Positions 17,932 through 25,802 of a stretch of DNA of 64,000 nt are shown one piece after another. The translations under genes and the position numbers were made by a program. Under the pieces are notes generated by a model. It did not search any database. It saw only the letters and a program-made list of their open reading frames with translations, and was not told the origin of the DNA. Position 1 is the first letter of the stretch. Each line of letters begins with the position of its first letter. Source of the stretch: Myxococcales bacterium (lineage in GTDB: Bacteria > Myxococcota_A > Polyangia > Polyangiales > Polyangiaceae); NCBI GenBank assembly GCA_947473045.1, contig CANJCO010000001.1, positions 1-64,000 of the forward strand. Direction: 5' to 3'.

Positions 17932-18438
17932 TCAATTCACTGCGAAAATAGCCTCGATTTCGCTCGTCACCGCGGCGCCTGCCTGGGCCCGCGCCGCGGC
18001 GATCTCCTGCACGACGAGCCCGCGCGCGGTTTCGAGCATGCGGCGCTCGCTGAACGAGAGCACCTTGCCAGCCTTGAGCGAATACAGCTCCCGCACAATC
18101 TCCGCGGCGGCGACGATCGAACCGGTGCCGAGTTTGTCGGTGAACGCCCGATGCCTTCGGTTCCACGACTGGCTGTCGGGTGCGCCGGCGGGAGCGCGCA
18201 GCAGCGCGAAGATGTCGGCGATGGCGGCCTCGTCGACGAGCCTTCGCAGGCCGACGGCGTCGGCGTTTCCGACCGGCACCATGATCTTGTGCTGCGTGTC
18301 GAGGAGTCGCAGCACGTAGTAGCGCTGCCGCGAGCCGCCCAGGTCGCGCTCTTCGATGAACATGATCTCGGCCACGCCTCGGGCGGGATAAACGGCTTTG
18401 TCGCCGACTTGAAACTCGGTCGGGGTCGTAGACTGCAT
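17932..18438 (-). CDS. CdnL/CarD-family RNA polymerase-binding regulator
   Basis: 168 residues from ATG 18438 with a GAGGAG ribosome-binding site. The N-terminal CarD_CdnL_TRCF Tudor-like domain reads FQVGDKAVYPARGVAEIMFIEERDLGG, followed by YYVLRLLDTQHKIMVPV. The helical C-terminal domain (about 75-165) includes WNRRHRAFTDKL with the Trp that stabilises the open promoter bubble in CarD. It binds the RNA polymerase beta subunit and stimulates rRNA-type promoters. Convergent with the NosL unit, six bases apart. Confidence 0.93.
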   Translation of the reverse strand: MQSTTPTEFQVGDKAVYPARGVAEIMFIEERDLGGSRQRYYVLRLLDTQHKIMVPVGNADAVGLRRLVDEAAIADIFALLRAPAGAPDSQSWNRRHRAFTDKLGTGSIVAAAEIVRELYSLKAGKVLSFSERRMLETARGLVVQEIAAARAQAGAAVTSEIEAIFAVN

Positions 18439-18770
18439 GGCAACTCCTCGCGGCGGGCGCCTGGCCCAGGGCCGGACGCGAGCGCAAAAAACCTGTCCGT
18501 CGCGCCCCGGACGTCCCCGGAGCCGTAAGCTGACCAGACCGCCATCGCCGGCGGCGACGCATCGCGGAAAGGGCCGCGTACGCACGCGGCAGGAAGCACG
18601 ACAGCAAGCAGCGCGCCCGCAAACGGGGCCGCGCGAAACTTTAGCAGTCCTCACTGTAGCCGCTGCCAAGGGGGCCCGTCAAGCGGCTCATGCGGAGCGG
18701 ACGATGCCACGTGCAAGGCCGAGGACAACCGCCGCCCTGCCTGGGCTTGGGCGCGCGGCGGGGCCGTCGC
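18439..18770. other. Intergenic region upstream of the CdnL gene
   Basis: This 332-base gap contains the GAGGAG site just upstream of the CdnL start and probably its promoter. I see no convincing gene, RNA or terminator; the open frames across it are Arg-rich and lack family signatures. Confidence 0.5.
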
Positions 18771-19781
18771 TCAGAGTTGCAGCCACTCCCCACGCTCGAA
18801 GACCACCTGATCATCGAGCAGAACGCGGCCCGTCACGACGAACGAATCGACGTGATACCGAACTTCGCGATGGTTCAACTGGGGCTTTTTATAAATCCCG
18901 TGTCGTGCGCCCAGCGAGAGGTGCACGCCGCACACCCGCTCAAACGCGCCGACGTCGCTCACCCGCCGGTCGCGCGACAACTCCCGATTCATGCCAAAGC
19001 CAAGCTCCCGCAGCCACACCTCGCCCTCGTGCGCGCGTATCGTCTCGAGGACGCGATCGAATTCCGGGGTCGACTGCAGCGCGCCGGTGACGCGGCCCTT
19101 TTCAACGACAATGGTAATCGGCGTATCGGGCACGTTGAGCTTCATCGAGGTATCGGTAAACGCATAGAGCTTCGTGCGGCCATGAACGGCCTCGAGATCG
19201 GTCGATTCGGTGAAGACTTCGCCGATGGGAAACTGACTACCGAAATTCTTGAGGCCCGAGAAGTCGCCAATGTTGAGCTTCGCCGATTCGAGCGCACAAT
19301 CGTAGCTCAGCACTTCGCCATCACTCTCGATGCGAGCCGACCGTGCGCGGTCCATGCGCGCCTTGAGCGGATGGCCGATTCCCCGGTAATAAGCAGGATC
19401 GTAGGCCAGCGCGGCCACGTAATTGCCAATTTCGTCGTCCTCCATGCGGGACAAATTGGAGTGCTCGATAACCTTGATACCGCGCTTGAAGAGCTCGACG
19501 CGAATTCTGAAATCTGAAATTCGAAACACCGTCGACTGCACGAGCACGACGAGGTCTCCTGCGACCAGCCTCGCAAATGCCTGCTTGGCGACTTCGGGCC
19601 GGCTCCCGTCGAAGATCACGACTTCCGCACAGGCCAGCTGCTGACGGTAGGCGCCCAGCAGTAGTCGCGCGAGCGCGCACTGCTCATCGGCGACGATCAC
19701 CGCGGCGCGCGCTGGATCGTATTCCATCGCGATCGCGAGCGTCTCGTTCACGTTCTGAAGCGCGAGGGACCCGTGAGGCAT
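18771..19781 (-). CDS. M29-like aminopeptidase (AmpT/AmpS family)
   Basis: 336 residues, close to but shorter than typical M29 enzymes (about 400). The N half has a Rossmann-like layout (VIVADEQCALARLLLGAY, VVLVQSTVFRISDFR). The C half shows motifs expected of the two-metal site: FPIGEVFTES, ELGFGMNREL, FERVCGVHLSLGARHGIY and RYHVDSF (HxD). Family members are metal-dependent exo-aminopeptidases. No neighbour suggests a substrate. Base composition is slightly less GC-rich than its surroundings. ATG 19727 (MEYDPARA) is an alternative start. Confidence 0.7.
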   Translation of the reverse strand: MPHGSLALQNVNETLAIAMEYDPARAAVIVADEQCALARLLLGAYRQQLACAEVVIFDGSRPEVAKQAFARLVAGDLVVLVQSTVFRISDFRIRVELFKRGIKVIEHSNLSRMEDDEIGNYVAALAYDPAYYRGIGHPLKARMDRARSARIESDGEVLSYDCALESAKLNIGDFSGLKNFGSQFPIGEVFTESTDLEAVHGRTKLYAFTDTSMKLNVPDTPITIVVEKGRVTGALQSTPEFDRVLETIRAHEGEVWLRELGFGMNRELSRDRRVSDVGAFERVCGVHLSLGARHGIYKKPQLNHREVRYHVDSFVVTGRVLLDDQVVFERGEWLQL

Positions 19782-19899
19782 GGGGGCCTCGTAGCATGAA
19801 CCGCCGCCCGCCGTTTTGCTCCCGAAGGCGCGGCTCGTTTGGCGCGCGGTGCGATGCGCTAACAGAGCGCCACGAGCGGCGCGACGGAGGCGTAGCCGC

Positions 19900-20820
19900 T
19901 CAGGCGAGCGTCTCGGCGAGGCCCCAGCGAACCCCTCTGTCCGAGGCGACGATGCCTGTCGCTCCGAGCGCGCGCGCGACCTCGGAGACCACGATGGCGC
20001 CGGCCACGATCACGTCGGCGCGCTTCGGTTCGAGCCCGGCAAGCGCGCGGCGCTCCGAGAGCGGCATGCCGGCGAGGCGCGTTGCGAGGGCGTCGAGCTC
20101 GGCGACCGGGAGCGCGTAGCCATGCACGCGCGCGCCGTCGTAAGGCATAAGCCCGAGGTGCACCGCGACCAGGGTGGTGACCGTGCCGGCGATGCCGACA
20201 ATCGGAGCGCCGGCGCGCGGCCGCGGAACTTCGCGCAGCGCCTCGCGCACGGCCTCACGCAGCGCGCGGAGCTCGTCAGCGGTCGGCGGATCGGAGGCGA
20301 CATGCCGCTCGGTCATCCGCACGCTGCCAACGTCGAAGCTGCGGGCGTAGCGGATCGCCTGCGCTGCGCCGGCCGGGGCGGTGCCAATCACGATCTCGGT
20401 CGACCCACCGCCGATGTCGAACACCGCGACCTCGCCGCTTTCGACGCCCAGACCGGAGAGGGCGCCGCGGAAGGTCATGCGCGCCTCCTCGTCGCCGGAG
20501 ATCGTACGCGCCTCCACGCCGAAGGCCGCCCGCACTGTCGCCCGCACTTCGTCGCCTCCGCCGGCGTCACGCATCGCGCTCGTGCCCACAACGGCCACCT
20601 GCGTCACCGACAGGGCGCGCGTGATCGCTGCGTAGCGCTCGAGGCACGCCGCTGTGCGCGCGATCGCCTCGGGCCTGAGCACGCGCGACTTGTCGACGCC
20701 CTCGCCGAGGCGCGTGATCGTCGCCTCCTCGCGCACCGCGCGGAGCACTCCGGATGCATCACGCTCGGCGACGAGCAGCAGAACGGTGTTGGTGCCGATA
20801 TCGATGGCTGCGACGCGCAT
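19900..20820 (-). CDS. Exopolyphosphatase / pppGpp phosphatase
   Basis: 306 residues, the short single-domain form. ASKHA phosphatase motifs: AAIDIGTNTVLLLVAE (phosphate 1), VAVVGTSAMRDA, the catalytic Glu region ISGDEEARMTFRGAL, and VFDIGGGSTEIVIG (phosphate 2). It hydrolyses polyphosphate or pppGpp. Upstream of the OmpA-like gene on the same strand with 83 bases between. Confidence 0.93.
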   Translation of the reverse strand: MRVAAIDIGTNTVLLLVAERDASGVLRAVREEATITRLGEGVDKSRVLRPEAIARTAACLERYAAITRALSVTQVAVVGTSAMRDAGGGDEVRATVRAAFGVEARTISGDEEARMTFRGALSGLGVESGEVAVFDIGGGSTEIVIGTAPAGAAQAIRYARSFDVGSVRMTERHVASDPPTADELRALREAVREALREVPRPRAGAPIVGIAGTVTTLVAVHLGLMPYDGARVHGYALPVAELDALATRLAGMPLSERRALAGLEPKRADVIVAGAIVVSEVARALGATGIVASDRGVRWGLAETLA

Positions 20821-20903
20821 GCCTGGACTCTACACACATAAAGAAAACGGGGCAGGCCCGTGTGGACCCACCCCGCCTTCGAGACGCCCGGGGGCCGCCT
20901 CTG

Positions 20904-21776
20904 TCAGTGAATCGCGCCGAGGTTGAGCATCTCTTCGACGTTCGGCTGAAGCACCAGCTCGACGCGGCGATTTCTGCCCATTTCCTCGCCGGCCTGCTTG
21001 TCGATGTCGCCGGCCTGCGGATCGGTCTCGCCGTAACCCGACGCTGCCCAGTGGCGCGTGTCGAGGCCGCCACCACCGAACTTCTTCGGGTCCTTCGACG
21101 TCTTGTCGCCGACCGGACCGGTCAGAAAAAGCAGCACCTGCCGCGCGCGCGACAGCGACAGGCCCCAGTTGTCCTTGAACGGGCCGCCTGATGGATACTT
21201 CGCGTTGTCGGTGTGGCCCGCGACCTGGAAGTTGCGCGCGTTGAGCGTCGGATCGTTTCGGATCACGTCCGCGACCTGCAGCAGCACGCTCTTGCCCTCG
21301 CCCTTGAGCTCGTCTTTGCCCGACTCGAAGAGCACGTCGCCCGGCAGCTGGATGACCATGCGGTTGTTGCGCACTACGACCTTCAGCCCCACCTGGTTGA
21401 GCTTGTCGAGGCGCGTCTTGAGGTCGCGGAAGCGAGCTTCGATGGCGAGCAGCTGGTCGGCGCGCGTCTTGTATTCGAGCATCGCCTTGTTGAGCTTTTC
21501 GAGCTTGTCCTTCTCGCTCTCAAGGCTGTTTTTTGCTCCCTCGAGGTCAAGGCCCGCCTTCTTGATCTGCTCGCGAAGCTTGTCGGCCTGCGCCAGCGCT
21601 TCGCTGTACTTCTTCTTGTCGTCGTCGAGCTGCTGTTTGGAGGTCTTGAGCTCCGCGCTGAGCCGGTCGACCTCGTGCTGCTTGGCATCCATCTCGGTCT
21701 GCGAGTAGCCGCAGCCCCCGAGGACGAACGCCGCGCTCATCACCAGCACACTTCGCTTGAGAGCTTCGATTCCCAT
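20904..21776 (-). CDS. OmpA/MotB-type peptidoglycan-binding lipoprotein with coiled coil
   Basis: 290 residues from ATG 21776, preceded by GAGGAGGAG. Signal peptide with lipobox LGGC (Cys22), a Lys/Glu/Gln-rich coiled coil (about 28-140), then a C-terminal OmpA domain with VRNNRMVIQLPGDVLFESG, NFQVAGHTDN (peptidoglycan contact) and NRRVELVLQP. It probably tethers the outer membrane to peptidoglycan across a helical spacer. A long N-terminal extension is excluded because it would be the antisense of the histone gene. Confidence 0.92.
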   Translation of the reverse strand: MGIEALKRSVLVMSAAFVLGGCGYSQTEMDAKQHEVDRLSAELKTSKQQLDDDKKKYSEALAQADKLREQIKKAGLDLEGAKNSLESEKDKLEKLNKAMLEYKTRADQLLAIEARFRDLKTRLDKLNQVGLKVVVRNNRMVIQLPGDVLFESGKDELKGEGKSVLLQVADVIRNDPTLNARNFQVAGHTDNAKYPSGGPFKDNWGLSLSRARQVLLFLTGPVGDKTSKDPKKFGGGGLDTRHWAASGYGETDPQAGDIDKQAGEEMGRNRRVELVLQPNVEEMLNLGAIH

Positions 21777-21976
21777 CACCACACTCCTCCTCGTTGTCGT
21801 CGAGCGAACGCGCGATTCGAGCCGCGCTCCGCGGCGAGCCGGACGGTATCTGCGACGCATTCGTCGCGTCAAGCCGCGGCCACCCGCGAGGGCCCGCAGC
21901 GGCGCCGCGTGACTTCGTGTTGATTTCACGCGAAGTAAAAAAAAGAAGAAATCAAGAGTCTGATCAATTCTTTTGT

Positions 21977-22005
21977 TTGACACGTAACGTACGTGACCAT
22001 ATAGG
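21977..22005 (+). promoter_or_regulatory. Predicted sigma-70 promoter of the histone H1-like gene
   Basis: TTGACA (21977-21982), a 17-base spacer, then TATAGG (22000-22005). The region is strikingly AT-rich for this genome. The start codon is at 22037, giving a short leader with GGAGGG before the ATG. Confidence 0.6.
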
Positions 22006-22008
22006 TCA
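21981..22008. promoter_or_regulatory. Two adjacent palindromes over the histone promoter
   Basis: CACGT-AACGT-ACGTG (21981-21995) overlaps the end of the -35 box and TGACC-ATATA-GGTCA (21994-22008) covers the -10 box. Both look like operator sites for dimeric regulators and would compete with RNA polymerase. Confidence 0.55.
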
Positions 22009-22036
22009 TGTAACAACCTCATCTGGAGGGCTACAT

Positions 22037-22423
22037 ATGGCTGCGAAGAAAGCTGCTGCGAAAAAGACCACGAAACCGGCCAAGAAGGCTGCTGCCCCCA
22101 AGGCCGCTGCCAAGGCTGTGAAGCCGGCAAAGCCGGCGAAGCCGGCGAAGAAGGCCGCTGCCCCCAAGGCCGCTGCCAAAAAGGCTGCTGCCCCCAAGGC
22201 CGCGAAGAAGCCTGCCGCCAAAAAGGCTGCCAAAAAGGCCGCCAAAAAGGCTGCCAAGAAGCCTGCTGCCAAGAAGGCGGCCGCAAAGGCTGGCCCTGGG
22301 AAAACCGCCGGGAAGCGTCCTGCCGGCGGAAAATCGGCTGGAAAGTCTGCTCCCCCGGCCCTCCCGTCCATGATGGGTGGCCCGCCTGCGTCCAAGCACA
22401 GCGCGGACGACGGCGAGGAATAG
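22037..22423 (+). CDS. Histone H1-like Lys/Ala/Pro-rich DNA-binding protein
   Basis: 128 residues from ATG 22037 with GGAGGG upstream. Built from degenerate repeats of KKAAAPKAAAK, KPAKPAK and KKAAKKA type, ending in an acidic tail (SADDGEE). It resembles eukaryotic H1 tails and bacterial Hc1/AlgP-like proteins, which compact DNA through charge. Repeats make the DNA slippage-prone, so length may vary between strains. It has a strong predicted promoter with palindromic operators and a strong terminator, consistent with an abundant product. Confidence 0.9.
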   Translation: MAAKKAAAKKTTKPAKKAAAPKAAAKAVKPAKPAKPAKKAAAPKAAAKKAAAPKAAKKPAAKKAAKKAAKKAAKKPAAKKAAAKAGPGKTAGKRPAGGKSAGKSAPPALPSMMGGPPASKHSADDGEE

Positions 22424-22461
22424 GCTCTCCGCCACGGTGCCATCCTCATGGTGGCACCGCG

Positions 22462-22504
22462 GACAGAAGGCGCTTCTCACTTCATTGTGAGGGCGCCTTC
22501 TGTC
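22462..22504 (+). terminator. Strong stem-loop terminator after the histone gene
   Basis: GACAGAAGGCGC (22462-22473) pairs with GCGCCTTCTGTC (22493-22504) around an inner CTCAC/GTGAG stem. A second hairpin (CGGTGCC with GGCACCG, 22435-22459) precedes it. The T-tract is weak. Confidence 0.7.
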
Positions 22505-22543
22505 TATTTGGCGCCTGAAGACGCCCATGGTTGAGCTGGCGGC

Positions 22544-23374
22544 TCAGCGGCGGCGACGGGCCAGCTCAGGCTTGGCCGCGAGCAGTGAGTCCAAACGCCC
22601 CACCCGCGCGCCGAGCATCCTGGCCATCACGGCCGTCACGCTCGCGCCGGTGCGTTGCGCGAAGAGCGTGATGTCGAGCGCGACCTGACTGGTCACGACT
22701 TCGGCGATCGCCGCGGTGCCGCTGATGACGGCGTGGTCGCCTTCCCGTTTTTCTGTGGCGGCCACAAGCGTCTCTTCGTCGTCGCGAACGATGATGAGGC
22801 GGTGACGCCAAAACGCCTCGAGGTCTTTTTCGGCGAGTCCGTACGAGTGCACTTCACCGGGCGCCTTCACCAGCGCGCAGTGTGAAAAGATCACGATGTA
22901 AACGCCGCGCTTCTGGGCCCGACGCAGCTCGGGCATCAACGCGTCGATCTCGCGCGCCCAGCCGCTGACGACTACGCGAGCGCTTGCCGCACGGACGATG
23001 CGCTCGGCCTCTTCGAGCGCGCGATCGTAGCCCCGCACCGTGAAGGCGAGCGGCGCTGGCGCCGGCGCTCCGAGCGCGCGCACGGCGTCGGCGAGCTGGT
23101 CGGCAGACGCGTCGAAGCGCTTGCGCAGCACCGCCAGGACCTCGTCTGCCGGCGATGGCGCGAAGCGTTCGGGCGCGCCTGGGATCGACCGAACGGCGCC
23201 CGCGCGCTCGAGGCGCCGAAGCACGCCGTAGACTGCCGAGCGTGGAATTTGCGCGCGCACGCCGATCTCGTAACCGGTGGCAGGACTGTCCTGCAGCAGC
23301 GCGGCGTAAGCGCGCGACTCGTTGAGGCTGAAGCCGAGCTCCCCGAGTGCCGAGACCAGATCAGCAGCCGTCAT
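22544..23374 (-). CDS. TrmB-family transcriptional regulator
   Basis: 276 residues from ATG 23374; the longer upstream frame was rejected because it runs through the intergenic operator-like region. The N-terminal winged helix matches TrmB (ELGFSLNESRAYAALL, YEIGVRAQIPRSAVYGVLRRLERAGAV). The C half is the phospholipase-D-like effector domain (ARVVVSGWAREIDALMPELRRAQKRGVYIVIFSH). It may sense a small ligand. It is divergent from the bufferin-like cluster with 200 bases between, and a 16-base palindrome lies 31 bases upstream of its start. Confidence 0.85.
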   Translation of the reverse strand: MTAADLVSALGELGFSLNESRAYAALLQDSPATGYEIGVRAQIPRSAVYGVLRRLERAGAVRSIPGAPERFAPSPADEVLAVLRKRFDASADQLADAVRALGAPAPAPLAFTVRGYDRALEEAERIVRAASARVVVSGWAREIDALMPELRRAQKRGVYIVIFSHCALVKAPGEVHSYGLAEKDLEAFWRHRLIIVRDDEETLVAATEKREGDHAVISGTAAIAEVVTSQVALDITLFAQRTGASVTAVMARMLGARVGRLDSLLAAKPELARRRR

Positions 23375-23404
23375 GACGGGCGTGAGTACATCGGTATCCC
23401 CGCA

Positions 23405-23420
23405 AAAACGCGAGCGTTTT
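23405..23420. promoter_or_regulatory. Perfect 16-bp palindrome between the TrmB gene and the bufferin-like cluster
   Basis: AAAACGC-GA-GCGTTTT, two 7-base arms, 31 bases from the TrmB start. A likely operator for a dimeric winged-helix protein. It could serve TrmB autoregulation and control of the divergent cluster. Confidence 0.55.
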
Positions 23421-23574
23421 CGGGTGATTTGCAGAGGATGTGCATTTTTGTTGTACGCGCCACCCCACACCTCGATACGCTTCGTTGCGTTGTGCGGCGC
23501 CCCCAAAGGCGTCTCACGAGCGCAGGCCGGCGGCTGCAGGCTGCGAATTATCGACAAACGTAGGAGAGACAGAC

Positions 23575-23787
23575 ATGAAGATCGCTAAGACGCTCGCCGC
23601 TACCGCGGCTTCCGGAATGCTCATGGGTTTGCTGGCCGCTTGCGGCGGCGAAGCCCCCCCCGCAGCGGCCCCCGCCGCCGCGCCCTCGGCTGATCCGGCT
23701 GCCGCCAGCAGCGCCGGCAAGGCGAGCTGCAACGGCAAGAGCTCCTGCAGCGGCGCCGCTGCGCCCGCCGCGCCCGCCAAGAACTGA
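23575..23787 (+). CDS. Putative bufferin-type metallophore precursor (Cys-containing lipoprotein)
   Basis: 70 residues from ATG 23575 with AGGAG nine bases upstream. A signal peptide ends at lipobox LLAAC (Cys23), then an Ala/Pro/Ser linker, then the short motif SCNGKSSCSG with Cys52 and Cys58, and an Ala/Pro tail. Next come a DUF692 (MNIO) gene and a DUF2063 gene. In bufferin systems the MNIO enzyme with its DUF2063 partner rewrites Cys of a signal-peptide-bearing precursor into copper-chelating heterocycles (thiooxazole or related). The NGK/GK-Cys context fits BufA-like precursors. A lipid anchor on the precursor is unusual; if real, the product would be membrane-bound rather than diffusible. 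Confidence 0.72.
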   Translation: MKIAKTLAATAASGMLMGLLAACGGEAPPAAAPAAAPSADPAAASSAGKASCNGKSSCSGAAAPAAPAKN

Positions 23788-23866
23788 ACGACAGCTCGTG
23801 CGTTGGGCGTCGGATCGCGGATAGCGGTTCGGCGCCCGATGCTTTTTGTGCGATGCTCACTTCAGG

Positions 23867-24712
23867 GTGGGTTTTCGCGATCGACATCAAGTTCCCGATC
23901 TCGGCATCGGCGTTGGCTTCCGCCCGAAGCACGCGGCCGATATTCTGCAGGGTAACGGCTGGTCGCAGGTCGACTGGTTCGAGGTCATCAGCGAAAACTT
24001 CATGGTCGGCGGCGGCGTCCCGATCGAAAATCTGGAGCGCTTGCGGGCCGTGCGCCCAGTCGTGCCGCATGGAGTGTCGCTCTCGATCGGAGCGGTCGAG
24101 GCGCTCGACGAAGACTACCTCGTGCGCCTTGGCGCGCTGACAAAGCGCCTCGCGCCACCGTGGTTCAGCGATCATGCCTGCTTCTGTCGCGCAGCGGGTC
24201 GTGACCTCCACGATTTGCTGCCCCTGCCGCACACGCGCGAGGCGATCGCGCTGGTCGTCGAGCGCATCAAGCGGGTGCAGGGCGAGATCGGGCGCCCGCT
24301 CGCGCTCGAAAATGTCTCGTCGTACCTCACGTACGAAACCAGCGAGATGCCGGAGTGGGAGTTTATCTCCGAGATCGCCGAGCGCGCCGACTGCGGCCTG
24401 CTCCTCGACGTGAACAACATTTATGTCAGCGCGCGCAACCACGGCTTCGACGCGAGCCGCTACGTCGATGCGATCCCGGCCGATCGCGTGCTGCAGATTC
24501 ACCTCGCAGGTCACACCGACAACGGCACCTACCTCCTCGACACCCACTCCGATCACGTCTCCGATCCCGTTTGGGAGCTGTACGCGCGGGCGATCAAACG
24601 CACCGGGCCGGTCTCGACGCTGATCGAATGGGACGAATCGATTCCGACGTGGGAGGTCCTCGTCAGCGAAACGGAGCGCGCGCGGCGCGAGCGCGGCGGG
24701 GCCCTGCCGTGA
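23867..24712 (+). CDS. DUF692 multinuclear non-haem iron oxidase (MNIO, BufB/MbnB-like)
   Basis: 281 residues from GTG 23867 (TTG 23846 is an alternative). A TIM barrel with all MNIO hallmarks: DLGIGVGFRP, HGVSLSIG (His68), SDHACF (His103), LALENVSSYL (Glu148), LLDVNNIYVSARNHGFD (Asp181, His192), LQIHLAGH (His212), DTHSDHV (Asp225, His227) and TLIEWDESIP (Glu254). These residues match the iron ligands known from MbnB-type enzymes, which oxidise peptide Cys to copper-chelating groups. It follows the small Cys lipoprotein gene by 79 bases and overlaps the DUF2063 partner gene (GTGA), the canonical order. Confidence 0.93.
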   Translation: MGFRDRHQVPDLGIGVGFRPKHAADILQGNGWSQVDWFEVISENFMVGGGVPIENLERLRAVRPVVPHGVSLSIGAVEALDEDYLVRLGALTKRLAPPWFSDHACFCRAAGRDLHDLLPLPHTREAIALVVERIKRVQGEIGRPLALENVSSYLTYETSEMPEWEFISEIAERADCGLLLDVNNIYVSARNHGFDASRYVDAIPADRVLQIHLAGHTDNGTYLLDTHSDHVSDPVWELYARAIKRTGPVSTLIEWDESIPTWEVLVSETERARRERGGALP

Positions 24713-25488
24713 AGCTCGCCGAGCTCCAGAAAACGCTGGCGCTTTCGCTGCTGCAGCGCGAGCCGAACCCCGTAGCCGCGACCCTCGCGTCGGGCAGCGC
24801 GCGGCTGTCGCCGCTCGAGCAGGTCGAAATCTACAGGGAGCAGTTCTGGCTGCGCCACATCGCGTGCCTGACCGAGGACTTCCCCACGGTGCGCGCGCTC
24901 ACCGGCGACGCGGCGTTCGACGCGCTTTGCCGGAGCTACCTCGAGGCGTTTCCTCCAGCGCACTTCATGCTGCGCGAGCTGGGGCGCAACTTCGCCGAGT
25001 TCCTCGCGCGCGCGCAGGGCGATGCGCTGCTCGCCGAGGTCGCGCGCGTCGAGTGGGCCTTCATCGACGCGTTCGACGCAGCCGAGGCGCCCGCGCTCGA
25101 TCCCGCGGCGATCGCAGCGGCGACCGACGACGACTGGCCGCTTTCGCGCATTCGCCTCCATCCGTCGATTACGCTGCTCGATTTGTCGTGGCCGGCCGAT
25201 GCGCTGCGAGAGGAACACGCGCGCGGAGAGCCTGTTTCCAGGCCCGAGCGTTCCCCGCGGCGGCTCGTCGTGCACAGGCGCGCGCGGCAGCTCTACGCCG
25301 AGCACGAGCCCGAGTCGGCGTTCGCGGTGCTCGTCGCCCTCGCCGCAGGAGCAACGCTCGAGGCGGCGTGCGCGCACGCGAGCGACGCCGAAGACAAGAT
25401 TGGCGAGTGGTTTTCGCGGTGGGCAGCCCTCGGCTACGTCGCCGCGGTTACCTTCCCGGAGCGCGAGCTCACAGCGGCTTCGCGCTGA
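24709..25488 (+). CDS. DUF2063 MNIO partner protein (BufC/HvfC-like)
   Basis: 259 residues from GTG 24709, which overlaps the MNIO stop. The N-terminal DUF2063 domain is clear: LAELQKTLALSLL, SPLEQVEIYREQFWLRHIACLTEDFPTVRALTGDAAFDALCRSYLEAFPP, then FMLRELGRNFAEFL. The C half (about 160-255) is the second domain seen in HvfC/BufC. In methanobactin and bufferin systems this partner recruits the leader of the precursor to the MNIO enzyme. The coupled overlap strongly supports complex formation. Confidence 0.9.
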   Translation: MKLAELQKTLALSLLQREPNPVAATLASGSARLSPLEQVEIYREQFWLRHIACLTEDFPTVRALTGDAAFDALCRSYLEAFPPAHFMLRELGRNFAEFLARAQGDALLAEVARVEWAFIDAFDAAEAPALDPAAIAAATDDDWPLSRIRLHPSITLLDLSWPADALREEHARGEPVSRPERSPRRLVVHRRARQLYAEHEPESAFAVLVALAAGATLEAACAHASDAEDKIGEWFSRWAALGYVAAVTFPERELTAASR

Positions 25489-25702
25489 CGGCGGGCGCGC
25501 CGGCGTCGATCCGCACGAGACGCATCCCCACGGCCTCGGCGCCGCCCGACAGCCCTTCAATCGTCGTCGTCGACGGACCCGCGTCGCTCGCGAATGCCGG
25601 GGCGGCCGTTGCGAGCGGGGGCGCGGGCGACGACAGGGCCTGGGAGGCCGCGGGCGCGCACGCCGTCGCGAACGACACGAACAGCAGAAAAATACGCATC
25701 AC
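25469..25702 (-). CDS. Small predicted lipoprotein, unknown
   Basis: 77 residues. Signal peptide MMRIFLLFVSFATAC (lipobox at Cys15), then an Ala/Pro/Ser-rich mature part without known domains. It converges on, and overlaps by 20 bases, the end of the DUF2063 gene. Coding is supported by the signal peptide only. It could be an unrelated cell-envelope lipoprotein. Confidence 0.45.
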   Translation of the reverse strand: MMRIFLLFVSFATACAPAASQALSSPAPPLATAAPAFASDAGPSTTTIEGLSGGAEAVGMRLVRIDAGAPAVSAKPL

Positions 25703-25802
25703 TTGAGCGATGTTAGCGCCCTCGGCGGCGCCCGCCCAGCGTCGCGGACTCGACGAACGGCCCCGCGCGTGGTTCGCTCCCGGAGTGCAGCGTGAAAGCG
25801 AA

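Noticed and set aside
21777-22286. Minus-strand frame with QPFWRPFWQPFW repeats upstream of the OmpA-type lipoprotein
   Set aside because: It is the antisense of the Lys/Ala repeats of the histone-like gene. The lipoprotein starts at 21776 with its own ribosome-binding site.
24355-25488. Longer N-terminal extension of the DUF2063 protein
   Set aside because: The extension is out of frame with, and overlaps, the MNIO gene. The GTG at 24709 gives the usual coupled overlap and the family N terminus.
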